Source of the DNA: Eubacteriales bacterium
GTDB taxonomy: Bacteria > Bacillota > Clostridia > Christensenellales > Aristaeellaceae
Length of the DNA: 36,419 bases
Assembly: GCA_028693055.1 (NCBI GenBank)
Contig: JAQUWD010000040.1
Location: 1 to 36,419, forward strand
Reading direction: 5' to 3'
Numbering within the stretch: the stretch's first letter is position 1; every line of letters begins with the position of its first letter. The notes under the pieces are model-generated. The model was not told where the DNA came from. It saw only the letters and a program-made list of their open reading frames with translations, and searched no databases. This document shows positions 26,029-34,340 of this stretch, piece by piece. The translations under genes were made by a program, and so were the position numbers.

Positions 26029-27546
26029 ATGAAGAAAGCTTTTTCACTTCTGTTTCTTGTGATTCTGTTGGGCATATGTGGCAGCGCATTGGCGCAAGAC
26101 ATACCCATTGATTCAACTACATTTCCGGACAATAACTTCCGTGCATGGTGCTTGCTTCAGCCTTGGGGGACAGACGGCGTCTTGCGAGATAGTGAAATTG
26201 TCGGCGTCACCTCCATTGATGTATCCAGCAAAAGCATCGCCAACCTAAAGGGAATCGAACACTTTACAGCGCTCAAGGATCTGGATTGCTCGATGAACGA
26301 TATAAGCTCGCTGGATTTGTCGGGTTGTGATGCGCTGGAATCATTGGATTGTTCTTACAATAACCTATCCTCGCTGAAGCTGTCGGGTTACACCATGCTA
26401 AAAACGCTGAGCTGCTATGGAAATTACATAACGGCGCTGGATGTTAGCGGATGCGCTGCGCTGGAGGAGCTGGACTGCTCGGCCAATTCGATAACAGCGT
26501 TAGACGTTTCGCAACTGGGAGCGCTGAAAAGCCTTGATGCGTCGGACTGCGATCAATTGATAAAGCTGGACTGTTCAAGCAACAACATCGACACGCTAAA
26601 CGTAGCGTACAGCGATGCGTTGGAAGAGGTGTATTGCTCGTTCAATTCCTTAACGATGCTGGATGTATCGAACCACGCCAGGCTAAAAACGCTGCAATGC
26701 TCTGGGAACGATCTAACCGTGCTAAACGTCAGCGGATGCACTGCGCTGGAGAAGCTGGACTGCGTGAGCAATCCCTTGACAGAACTGAATGTGACGTCAT
26801 TGGGCACGCTAAAATATCTTGACGTATCGGAATGCGCTCAATTAAAAACGCTGAATTGCTCCAATAATGACATCGACATGTTGAATGTCTTGGACTGTGA
26901 TGCGTTGGAGGAAGTGGATTGCTCGCTTAATGCCCTATCGGTGTTGGATCTATCAAACCACACTACCCTGAAAACGCTGCAATGCTCTGGAAATTTTATA
27001 AAGCTGTTGGATGTTACAGGGTGCGCCGCGCTTACAGAGCTAGCCTGTGAAAGCAATCGGCTGGAGTCCCTTGAGTTTCCCGCCGCCGTGCAGGCCTTAG
27101 CCTGTGCGGATAATAGCCTGATGGAGTTGATCCTCCCGTCCAACAGCGCCCTTACGAGCCTTGACGCTGATGATCAGAACTGCATGCTGCCGCTGTATAA
27201 CGATGCAAACGCCCGTCGCTATTTCAACTTGAGCGATTACCTGTCTGCCGATCAGCTCAAGCAGGTGACCGCCTTGAATGGCAGCGTGCTTGATATGGTT
27301 TCGGGGCGCATCATGCCTTCTGTGCACGGGCCGGCCGACTCTGCGTCCTACAGCTTGCAACTTGCCCCTACTCTGGCAATGAACGTTACGCTTTGGGACG
27401 ACGGTAGTATACCCGCGCCTGCGTCGGTAGTGGCGCCGAAGACCGGAGATAGCATGCACATCGGGCTGCTGGCAGGACTGCTGCTCCTATCCGGGTGCAG
27501 CATGCCTATACTTCTGCATCGTCATAGCGCTCGCGCTGCAAAATAA
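26029..27546 (+). CDS. Leucine-rich repeat protein with sortase-type C-terminal anchor
   Basis: A 505-aa surface protein: signal peptide (1-22), a short N-terminal cap with an FPDNNFRAW motif common in such proteins, then LRR units of about 21 residues from about 75 to 395 (consensus LxxLDCSxNxLxxLDVSGCxA, rich in Cys). A 95-residue block (285 bp) is tandemly duplicated, 26515-26799 and 26800-27084. The C-terminus has APKTGD (469-474), a hydrophobic stretch (about 478-498) and a basic tail, the plan of an LPXTG-type sorting signal, here with Ala in place of Leu. No sortase gene is in the window. Likely an adhesin or scaffold on the wall. Confidence 0.9.
   Translation: MKKAFSLLFLVILLGICGSALAQDIPIDSTTFPDNNFRAWCLLQPWGTDGVLRDSEIVGVTSIDVSSKSIANLKGIEHFTALKDLDCSMNDISSLDLSGCDALESLDCSYNNLSSLKLSGYTMLKTLSCYGNYITALDVSGCAALEELDCSANSITALDVSQLGALKSLDASDCDQLIKLDCSSNNIDTLNVAYSDALEEVYCSFNSLTMLDVSNHARLKTLQCSGNDLTVLNVSGCTALEKLDCVSNPLTELNVTSLGTLKYLDVSECAQLKTLNCSNNDIDMLNVLDCDALEEVDCSLNALSVLDLSNHTTLKTLQCSGNFIKLLDVTGCAALTELACESNRLESLEFPAAVQALACADNSLMELILPSNSALTSLDADDQNCMLPLYNDANARRYFNLSDYLSADQLKQVTALNGSVLDMVSGRIMPSVHGPADSASYSLQLAPTLAMNVTLWDDGSIPAPASVVAPKTGDSMHIGLLAGLLLLSGCSMPILLHRHSARAAK
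26515..27084 (+). repeat. Tandem duplication of a 285-bp LRR block
   Basis: Two copies of 285 bp, beginning LGALKSLDASDC and LGTLKYLDVSEC, contain matching runs such as LKTLQCSGN and DALEEV. They have diverged but align without gaps over 95 residues. Confidence 0.8.
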
Positions 27547-27579
27547 AGGATCGTTAATCGCGGAGAAAGGATAATAAAA

Positions 27580-29631
27580 ATGCGCAAAGCAATTAGCAAA
27601 AGTCTAGCTTTTCTGTTAATTCTGGGACTGATATTCTCGGTGGGTATTGCCATGGGAGAAACCGCCGCTGCACCGGTTGAAAAGGCGCAGTGGACGGTGC
27701 TGCTCTATTTATGCGGAACCGATCTTGAAAGCAACCATGGAATGGCCAGCTACAACCTACAAGAGATTGCCAAAACCTCGCCCAATGACCAAGTGCATTT
27801 TGTGATGGAAACAGGCGGCACTAACCAATGGCAGACTGAGGAAGCCGTAGGGCTGAAGATTGCATCGGATAAGCTGCAGCGCTACCATTACGATGCTGAC
27901 GGCTTTATGCTGGATCAGGAGCTTCCGCTGGATAACATGGCCGCCGCATCCACGCTGACGGATTTCATCCAGTGGGGTGCTCAGAATTATCCCGCAGAGA
28001 AATACCTGCTGGTGCTATGGGATCATGGTGGTGGAAGCGTGTCAGGGATGATTTGTGATGAAATGCACGGCAATGCCATCATGCCCCTAGATCAACTGGA
28101 AGTCGCTATGAAAGACGCAGCTGTACCCATGGAAGCCGTTATGCTGGATACCTGCTTAATGGCTACGCTGGAAACAGCCCAAGCGCTCCAGTCCAGTACC
28201 AAGTATCTGATTGCCTCCCAAGAGGTTGTGCCGGGCTGTGGATCGGCCTATGAGGCTTGGCTGCAATACCTGTATAACAACCCTAGCTGCGATGGCGCTA
28301 GGTTTGGTCGTGTGGCTTGTGACGCTATCCAGCAAAAGTATGCGGAATTAGGCATGAGCTATGCCTCCCGAATGTTGACCTTTGCGGTGATTGATTTAAG
28401 CCGTATGGATGCCGTAAGCGCAGCCTTTGACAAAATGGTTTTGGAGCTTGGCAAGCTGCTGGAGGACCCTGAGCGATTCTACTTCTTTGGTTACTTCACA
28501 CAGCACATGCAGCGTTACTACGACACTACCATGGTCGATTTAGCGGATATGGCTTCCAGAGCCGGAAGTAATCTGCTATCCCGCGAAACAGCCAGCGAAG
28601 TCATTGAGGCGGTCGATAGCGCGGTGCTGTACAGCATCAAAGGAGATCAGCGCAGCTACTCTCACGGGCTATCCTTTTATTATGAGCCATCAGCTAACAT
28701 GTACAAGCTGGATCACTATGCTCGCGTTTGCAAAAGCGCGCCGTATCTAGCGTTTTTAGATGCAACTAGCATGAAATGGTCTGCGCCCGCTTGGGTTTAT
28801 CAGCAAACGCCGCGACTAAAGGATATTTCCTATCAAGATTATAGCGTAACCGCCGATGTAAACCTTGCTGCGGATGGTCTCCCACTTTTGACGGTTACCA
28901 ACGCGCCCCATGCGGTAGCCAACGTGGAGGCAGTGCTTTATCAGTACGAAAAATCCTCTGGCAGCTGGCTGCTGCTGGGCGACAGCGATCAGGTAGTCAA
29001 GGATTACGCTGCGGGGGTGTTCACTATGGATTTTCCCGCCAGCTGGTACACCTTAAACGGCAACTTCTGCAACATGACCATTGTGGAGGAGTCGCTGATG
29101 TATACGTTGTACAGCATTCCCTTCATGGTGGAAAAAGCCGACGGAGAGCAGCAAGCGAAGGAATTTCGCGTAGCCTATGTGCTAGACGATCAGCCGGGCA
29201 CAAGCGATCAGGATGAACAAACGGAGAATGACACTAGCGAGGAGTACGCCCCGTGGCCCGGACATTTCGAGTTCTATGGCGTATGGGATAGCGAAAGCAG
29301 CAGCGGAAGCTCGCTGCCAAGTCGAGATACGCAGGAGCTATCCGCCTATTATGGCTTGAAGATTTTCACTTATCTCAGCCGTCACAGCGACCCCGGCATG
29401 GACGCCGCGGGTGAAGCAGCCTCAAAGCCCTATACGCTGGACGCTTCCTTGACGATGGACGAAAAAGCGCTTCCCAAGGGCGACTACGCGATGATGTTCA
29501 AGGTGACGGATGTATTTGGTGCACAGCAGTGGATGCAGCCCATATACGTTACATGGAATGGCAAGCAGGCTGTTTATTCCGGGGTGGAACCGCTGCCTGA
29601 GCAGACGGCTGAAGAGGAAGTAACCCAATAA
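27580..29631 (+). CDS. Secreted clostripain-family (C11) cysteine peptidase
   Basis: A 683-aa exported protein with a signal peptide (about 1-26). The C11 catalytic pair is visible: His149 in LVLWDHGGG and Cys192 in MLDTCLMAT. WTVLLYLCGTDLES at the start of the domain is also typical. Clostripain-like enzymes cleave after Arg or Lys and often self-activate. Beyond about 400 the C-terminal part is beta-rich, with an acidic, Ser-rich stretch near 530-590, and has no transmembrane anchor. It is last in the plus-strand operon, 33 bp after the LRR gene, and may process surface proteins such as the LRR or SH3 products; substrate not known. Confidence 0.92.
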   Translation: MRKAISKSLAFLLILGLIFSVGIAMGETAAAPVEKAQWTVLLYLCGTDLESNHGMASYNLQEIAKTSPNDQVHFVMETGGTNQWQTEEAVGLKIASDKLQRYHYDADGFMLDQELPLDNMAAASTLTDFIQWGAQNYPAEKYLLVLWDHGGGSVSGMICDEMHGNAIMPLDQLEVAMKDAAVPMEAVMLDTCLMATLETAQALQSSTKYLIASQEVVPGCGSAYEAWLQYLYNNPSCDGARFGRVACDAIQQKYAELGMSYASRMLTFAVIDLSRMDAVSAAFDKMVLELGKLLEDPERFYFFGYFTQHMQRYYDTTMVDLADMASRAGSNLLSRETASEVIEAVDSAVLYSIKGDQRSYSHGLSFYYEPSANMYKLDHYARVCKSAPYLAFLDATSMKWSAPAWVYQQTPRLKDISYQDYSVTADVNLAADGLPLLTVTNAPHAVANVEAVLYQYEKSSGSWLLLGDSDQVVKDYAAGVFTMDFPASWYTLNGNFCNMTIVEESLMYTLYSIPFMVEKADGEQQAKEFRVAYVLDDQPGTSDQDEQTENDTSEEYAPWPGHFEFYGVWDSESSSGSSLPSRDTQELSAYYGLKIFTYLSRHSDPGMDAAGEAASKPYTLDASLTMDEKALPKGDYAMMFKVTDVFGAQQWMQPIYVTWNGKQAVYSGVEPLPEQTAEEEVTQ

Positions 29632-29644
29632 TACGTGCGCTTAC

Positions 29645-29685
29645 AAAATGCCGTGCATCTTATCCAATAGACGCACGGCATTTTT
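29645..29685 (+). terminator. Intrinsic terminator after the C11 peptidase operon
   Basis: AAAATGCCGTGC (29645-29656) pairs perfectly with GCACGGCATTTT (29673-29684) and a T run follows at once (TTTTT to 29685). The A run on the other side lets it work on the minus strand too. Confidence 0.9.
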
Positions 29686-29712
29686 CGATTTGTTCTTTTT
29701 AACGTTTGTGAA

Positions 29713-29759
29713 GGAACGGGCTTTTGCCGGCATTGATCAAAGCGGCGAAAGCCCGTTCC
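29713..29759. terminator. Second hairpin between convergent peptidase genes
   Basis: GGAACGGGCTTT (29713-29724) pairs perfectly with AAAGCCCGTTCC (29748-29759); inside, GCCG and CGGC can extend it. It probably ends the M16 transcript on the minus strand, although the T run after it is poor. Confidence 0.6.
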
Positions 29760-29791
29760 GTTTGCTTCTGCGCCAAAGCGGCATGCAACCC

Positions 29792-32785
29792 TTATTGGGC
29801 TTTTAGCTTAAGGACGTTGTCAAACAATTCTTTGTGCTCCTCAATGGACGAAGCAGTGCCGGAGGTAGACCGCACGCCATTTGCCAGCATGTTTTCCACT
29901 CTTTCCACCGTAGCGCGCACATCTTCAACCGTGGTGGATTTTGCTTCGTGCAGCCACTCCATGCGTTCCTCATTGCTTACACCGTACCATTGATACAGCA
30001 GCGCGTCAAACGCCTTGGTAAGCTTCCCTTGAGCGGTCATCAGGTTTCCATAAGACCCGATGATATAACGGTCCACTTGCTCTTGCGTGATTTCAGCAGT
30101 GCGAAGATATTCTGGCAATGCATCAAAAACAGCAAACGTTTCCGTTAGGTTCGGGTCACGGTAGGTATAAAGCGTGTCCGCGAAACGGTCAAACAATATG
30201 CCTGCGCCATACGCGCCCATAGCATTACGCAGTTTGGGCAATAAGTATTGGTCGTTAATGAGCGCTGCGATAGGTACCAGCTTACCGGAATAACCATCGC
30301 TGTTGGACAAGAGGACATTCATATGCACGGTGGCATTGTTGACAACGGCTTCGTTGGTAAAAGACAGCCGAAGGGCCGAGTAATCTACTTTTTCCCTTGG
30401 CTCCGAAGGCATTTGAGATAGCAGATTTTTAGCCTGCGTTACATATGCGTCAACTGCTTTTTGATTACCCACGCAAAGGACGGTCGCGTGATACGCATTG
30501 AGCACCAGCGTGCGGGCGTTTTCCAACCGCGCTGTGAGTGCCTGAGGGTCAGTGTCCGCTAGCGCGATCATTTCTTGCAGCTGATCATATAGACCAACAG
30601 TTGTCACATACGCATTAAATGCGCCGGTATTGTGGAGCACTGCATCGCAACGAGCGATCTGTGCGCTTAGCGGTTCGCTATCCAGCACCGATGGCAGGAT
30701 GCTAAGCTCCTCCGTCAAGGCATTTTTGACGTCGGTGATCTGCGTAAAATCGCTGCTGAATAGGATTTCACCTACCAGCTCAAGACCGTCCTTCGCATTC
30801 TCCCCCAAGCCCACCATGGAGAGGCTGATGCAATACTGATCTTGTTCCTGATCAATATAGCTGGGTGATGCGCCTATACTAGCCAGCAGCAGGCCAAGCT
30901 TTAGGTATACTTGCGTACTTATTTCTTCCTTTGTATAGGATTTCGTATCCAATTTCCCCAAAAGATTGGTATAGACATATGCATCCACCAGCTGCTCCTT
31001 GGGAATGGAGGACACATCAAAATTGATGACGGTGTTGGCTACATCGCCCATCTCCACAGCAGTCGTTAGATAGCGCACGTCGTTGATGGTTTCATCAACA
31101 TAGTCGAACTCGGGCAGCGTTTCCGGCAACTGATCTACCGTCATATTGACAAGCTGATTCAGTATTTCCGAATTGGCTGGGGCAGAGCTCCACTCGTTAA
31201 AGCTTGCAGTATTATCCACCATCGCTTGGATTTCTTCGGCGGTCATGGACTCCTTTTTCTGTGCAAGTTCATTTTGCAAAGCCTGGGCGTTTTCCTCCGC
31301 CAGTCCGGCTACGGGCTTTGTAACACTAACGCCGCGATACGGGTTGTTTAACAGGTATACATCCAGCAAGCGTTCCATATCATCCGCAGTTAGCTCGCTA
31401 TATACCTCGTTTGTTACCTGATAATAATCCAGAGAGTCAAAATACGTCCAATACAGCGCAATCTGCTGACTGGCATTCACACCCAGCGTGGCGTTCTCAC
31501 AGGTCATCATCAGCGCTAACTTTTGGAGAGACTGGATTGCATCAAAATCGTCCTGTGAAATTCCCTCCCTTTTGATCTGCGCCAAGCCTTCGTCAATCGC
31601 TTGTACAAACGTGTCTCGATCACTTTCATTCGCGTTTGCCGCTTCAAAAATCAAAAGAGGGGAGGGACTGTCCACGTCCAAAAATACAGAGCAGCTAACC
31701 CCCGGTAAACGCTCATTCAGCAATCGCATGACGGGTGAGTTATTGGAAGAAAGGACGTTGGTAAAATAATTTAGCTCAATCGAATCCTTCAAGGTCATTT
31801 CATTGCTGGCAAAGCTATAGTGAATATAGCTGGCGTTCTCTGTTTCAGCGTTGCTTTCTACGGGCACTTCATAGGTAGCGTATGCCGTTTCGGTATAGGG
31901 TTCAATTTTTCCGTATTCTACATACACGTCCTGCCGGTCAAACTTGGAAATATACTCGGTATCGATATACTGGATAAATTTCTCGTAATCCAATTTGCCG
32001 TATAGAATGATGAGCGCGTTGGAGGGATGATAGTAGGTATCGTGGAAGGTGATCAGCTCTTCCCAGGTGAGGGTGCGGATGGCTTCGGGGCGGCCGCCGC
32101 TAACGTGGGCGGTAAGCCCGTCCTGAAACATGGTCATTGTATTGTTACTTGCAGCTAGGGTGGCGGTGGTCAGCGAGCCCTGCATCTCGCTATACACCGT
32201 GCCGGTTATTGTAAGGGGACTGTCCGCACTGCTCATTTCATAGCGCCAAGCTTCCCGAGAAGCCATTCGCGGCTCGCTCGCCACCAAAGGCTCAAACACA
32301 CCGGAAAGATAATAATCCATCATCGTCATGAGCTGAGTCTCTGACAAGGAGGACAACGGATAGGTCGTCATACCATGGAAGGTGAGGGCGTTGATAAAGG
32401 TGTTATAGGTTTGGTTGGTGAATGGAAAAAAGAGATTGGGATCAGCATACTTCTGCGAACCGCAGATGGTCATATGCTCAAATACATGAGGCTTGCCCTT
32501 TTCATCCAAAGCGGGGGTTTTGAAAGTGATATCGAAGGAAACGTTCTGATCGTCACTCGCCAAATATACCAGCTTTGCGCCGTTTTTCTCGTGCTCAAAG
32601 GTAATGGCGGTAGCACCGAGAATCTCGACCGAGCTGACGGACTTCACCACAAAGCCGCCGATTTTATCCCCCACCGCCGGAAGAACCAATTCCTCGCTTT
32701 GAGCGGCTTCTCCCAAAGCATTTGCACAGCAAAGCCCCGTAAACAATAGGCTTAGCGCCAGCAGCATGATCCATAGTCTTTTCAT
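29792..32785 (-). CDS. Secreted M16C-family (PreP-like) zinc metallopeptidase
   Basis: A 997-aa protein from ATG 32785, where a signal peptide begins (MKRLWIMLLALSLLFTG...ANALG). The inverted zinc motif HxxEH is His100-Glu103-His104 in GKPHVFEHMTICGS, and the distal ligand is Glu200 in GTVYSEMQG. TNQTYNTFINALTFHGMTTY is the matching M16C stretch. Length and two-half layout agree with presequence-protease-like enzymes, which degrade short unstructured peptides inside a closed chamber. Most bacterial M16C members are cytoplasmic, so an export signal is notable. It is convergent with the C11 peptidase gene and follows a small membrane-protein gene. Confidence 0.92.
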   Translation of the reverse strand: MKRLWIMLLALSLLFTGLCCANALGEAAQSEELVLPAVGDKIGGFVVKSVSSVEILGATAITFEHEKNGAKLVYLASDDQNVSFDITFKTPALDEKGKPHVFEHMTICGSQKYADPNLFFPFTNQTYNTFINALTFHGMTTYPLSSLSETQLMTMMDYYLSGVFEPLVASEPRMASREAWRYEMSSADSPLTITGTVYSEMQGSLTTATLAASNNTMTMFQDGLTAHVSGGRPEAIRTLTWEELITFHDTYYHPSNALIILYGKLDYEKFIQYIDTEYISKFDRQDVYVEYGKIEPYTETAYATYEVPVESNAETENASYIHYSFASNEMTLKDSIELNYFTNVLSSNNSPVMRLLNERLPGVSCSVFLDVDSPSPLLIFEAANANESDRDTFVQAIDEGLAQIKREGISQDDFDAIQSLQKLALMMTCENATLGVNASQQIALYWTYFDSLDYYQVTNEVYSELTADDMERLLDVYLLNNPYRGVSVTKPVAGLAEENAQALQNELAQKKESMTAEEIQAMVDNTASFNEWSSAPANSEILNQLVNMTVDQLPETLPEFDYVDETINDVRYLTTAVEMGDVANTVINFDVSSIPKEQLVDAYVYTNLLGKLDTKSYTKEEISTQVYLKLGLLLASIGASPSYIDQEQDQYCISLSMVGLGENAKDGLELVGEILFSSDFTQITDVKNALTEELSILPSVLDSEPLSAQIARCDAVLHNTGAFNAYVTTVGLYDQLQEMIALADTDPQALTARLENARTLVLNAYHATVLCVGNQKAVDAYVTQAKNLLSQMPSEPREKVDYSALRLSFTNEAVVNNATVHMNVLLSNSDGYSGKLVPIAALINDQYLLPKLRNAMGAYGAGILFDRFADTLYTYRDPNLTETFAVFDALPEYLRTAEITQEQVDRYIIGSYGNLMTAQGKLTKAFDALLYQWYGVSNEERMEWLHEAKSTTVEDVRATVERVENMLANGVRSTSGTASSIEEHKELFDNVLKLKAQ

Positions 32786-32833
32786 TTGAACATCTTCTTT
32801 CTTTTGCTTGTTTTGACAAGGGAAAAAGCACAA

Positions 32834-32890
32834 ACGGTGGTAGCGTATCTGACTAGGCCTAAAGAACCGTCAAGCAGGCGTTGCCACCGT
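32834..32890. repeat. Inverted repeat between the membrane-protein and M16 genes
   Basis: ACGGTGG (32834-32840) and CCACCGT (32884-32890) form a 7-bp perfect stem that extends inward with wobble and mismatched pairs. On the minus strand TTTGTGCTTTTTCCC follows, so it may be a partial terminator or attenuator before the M16 gene. Confidence 0.4.
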
Positions 32891-32909
32891 ATAAGATAAG
32901 TCTTTGCTT

Positions 32910-33374
32910 TTACCGTTCCAAAGTGGAAGCGTCCTCACGCTGAAGCTTGCTGGCATAGTACACAAAAATCAACTGCAAGGCAATTGCGAAAAGCGCATAG
33001 CAAACCGATGAGAAGGTAACAGAGCCCCACAAGGAGTAAACATTAACGACGATCGCCACAACCAGCGAAATAATACCCATGACCTTGGCTTTGCCCGCGC
33101 AGCGAGGCTCGCCGTTTGCACCGCGAACGCCCATGATGCCCGTCAGCAGGTTAAACAGCCCCTGCAAAAGTGCAATAACGCCCATGACGATGGCAAGCGC
33201 GCCCATGCCGAAGGCGAGAGCGGCAATGCTTTCCTCTTCCTCCGTCAGCGTTGGCTGAGTGAGCGATGCAGACCCAAGCATGATTCCTCCCGCCAGCGAT
33301 ACCGCGCTTAGAATCATCGTGATAACTGCAAAAATGATAACAATGATAGACATAACCTTGAATACTTTTCTCAT
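32910..33374 (-). CDS. Small four-helix membrane protein
   Basis: A 154-aa protein with four hydrophobic segments near 8-32, 52-80, 96-115 and 120-142, and a short acidic loop (TLTEEEESI) between the first two. An AAAGGAG site precedes ATG 33374. No family is recognised. It lies upstream of the M16 peptidase gene on the same strand with a 124-bp gap. Confidence 0.8.
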   Translation of the reverse strand: MRKVFKVMSIIVIIFAVITMILSAVSLAGGIMLGSASLTQPTLTEEEESIAALAFGMGALAIVMGVIALLQGLFNLLTGIMGVRGANGEPRCAGKAKVMGIISLVVAIVVNVYSLWGSVTFSSVCYALFAIALQLIFVYYASKLQREDASTLER

Positions 33375-33545
33375 ACTTCCGCTCCTTTAGTCTTACTAAT
33401 GATAAACTTATCCATTAAAATGATAACATAAATCATCCAACAAACTGCCAACACTTTCATGCGCTCACCGAAAGAAGCAAAATGAGAAAAATGTCAATGC
33501 AATAATCCGAACCCGTTTGTACTTGGTATGTTCCTCCGTTTTTCA
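33375..33545. other. Intergenic region upstream of the small membrane protein gene
   Basis: AT-rich. It holds the ribosome binding site and probably the promoter of the membrane-protein gene; TTGGCA, 17 bp, TGTTAT on the minus strand is a weak candidate. A short dyad, GATAA and TTATC, sits at 33402-33413. No copy of the TGTCAC direct-repeat array is present. Confidence 0.4.
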
Positions 33546-34340
33546 TCATAACAGCTTTCGCGTAAGCACACCCGCTGTAAACTCTGCCCACGAATACTGC
33601 GCCATGTATTCGCCACAATAGGCGTTAATCGCGGCTGGATCGTTTTGAAGGCAACGATAATAGTCGCAATCCACCTGCCTTGGGTCTACGGCATAGCTGT
33701 TGTATTGACGAATCAGGACATTTCCGGCTCCGGCTTCATCCAATGTCTTGCTCAGCTCAGATAAAAAGGTATGCAGTTGATTGCGCCTGGAGCGATCAAA
33801 AACTCCGTCCTCCCACAGCACGGCGGCAATTTCCTTCATACTGCTGCCCGTCCCTCGACGGTTGATTAGATAGGCAAACAGCTCTTTTGATCGATGCCTA
33901 GAAAAAGGTAGAGGTTTTCCCTTTTGGTACACCTCAAAGCTGCCGAAGCATTGAACGCGTAGAAGGTTAGTTGGCGCTTTGGGTACAGGATTGCGCAGGT
34001 TTTCCAGCTCCTCCCGTATTTTCGCGGGCGTAGCGGGCTTTAGCACATAGCCAGATGCTCTAAGACCGATGGCGTTGGCAGTATACTGACCATAGCCCGT
34101 CACGAACACAATGTTGATTTTGGGTTGGTAATCCTTGAGATGCTTTGCCAATACCAATCCGCTCATATCGCGCATTTCAATATCCAAAAAAGCAATGTCG
34201 CAATGAACGGTTTTCGCAAAATCAAGCAGCTGGAATGCGTTGTCAAAGGCATTTACTTCCGCATCTGCTGCGGCGGTTTTGACGGCTTCGGTCAAGACGT
34301 CAAGCGCCAGCGGTTCGTCGTCCGCACATAGAATCATCAT
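33546..34340 (-). CDS. SARP-like response regulator paired with the LytS/YesM-like kinase
   Basis: A 264-aa protein from ATG 34340 (MMILCADDEP), with GGGAGA 8 bases upstream. The receiver (1-115) has Asp53 in FLDIEMRDMSG and a KP lysine motif (LKPATP). An OmpR-type winged helix lies at about 125-215 (LRVQCFGSFEVYQKGKPL, then SRHRSKELFAYLINRRG), and a short BTAD-like start (VDCDYYRCL) follows. It is a close paralog of the regulator encoded at 22814. It overlaps the upstream kinase gene by 41 bp, so the two form a cognate pair. Its DNA target is unknown; the 23671-23756 array is a candidate because the DNA-binding domains are alike. Confidence 0.88.
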   Translation of the reverse strand: MMILCADDEPLALDVLTEAVKTAAADAEVNAFDNAFQLLDFAKTVHCDIAFLDIEMRDMSGLVLAKHLKDYQPKINIVFVTGYGQYTANAIGLRASGYVLKPATPAKIREELENLRNPVPKAPTNLLRVQCFGSFEVYQKGKPLPFSRHRSKELFAYLINRRGTGSSMKEIAAVLWEDGVFDRSRRNQLHTFLSELSKTLDEAGAGNVLIRQYNSYAVDPRQVDCDYYRCLQNDPAAINAYCGEYMAQYSWAEFTAGVLTRKLL

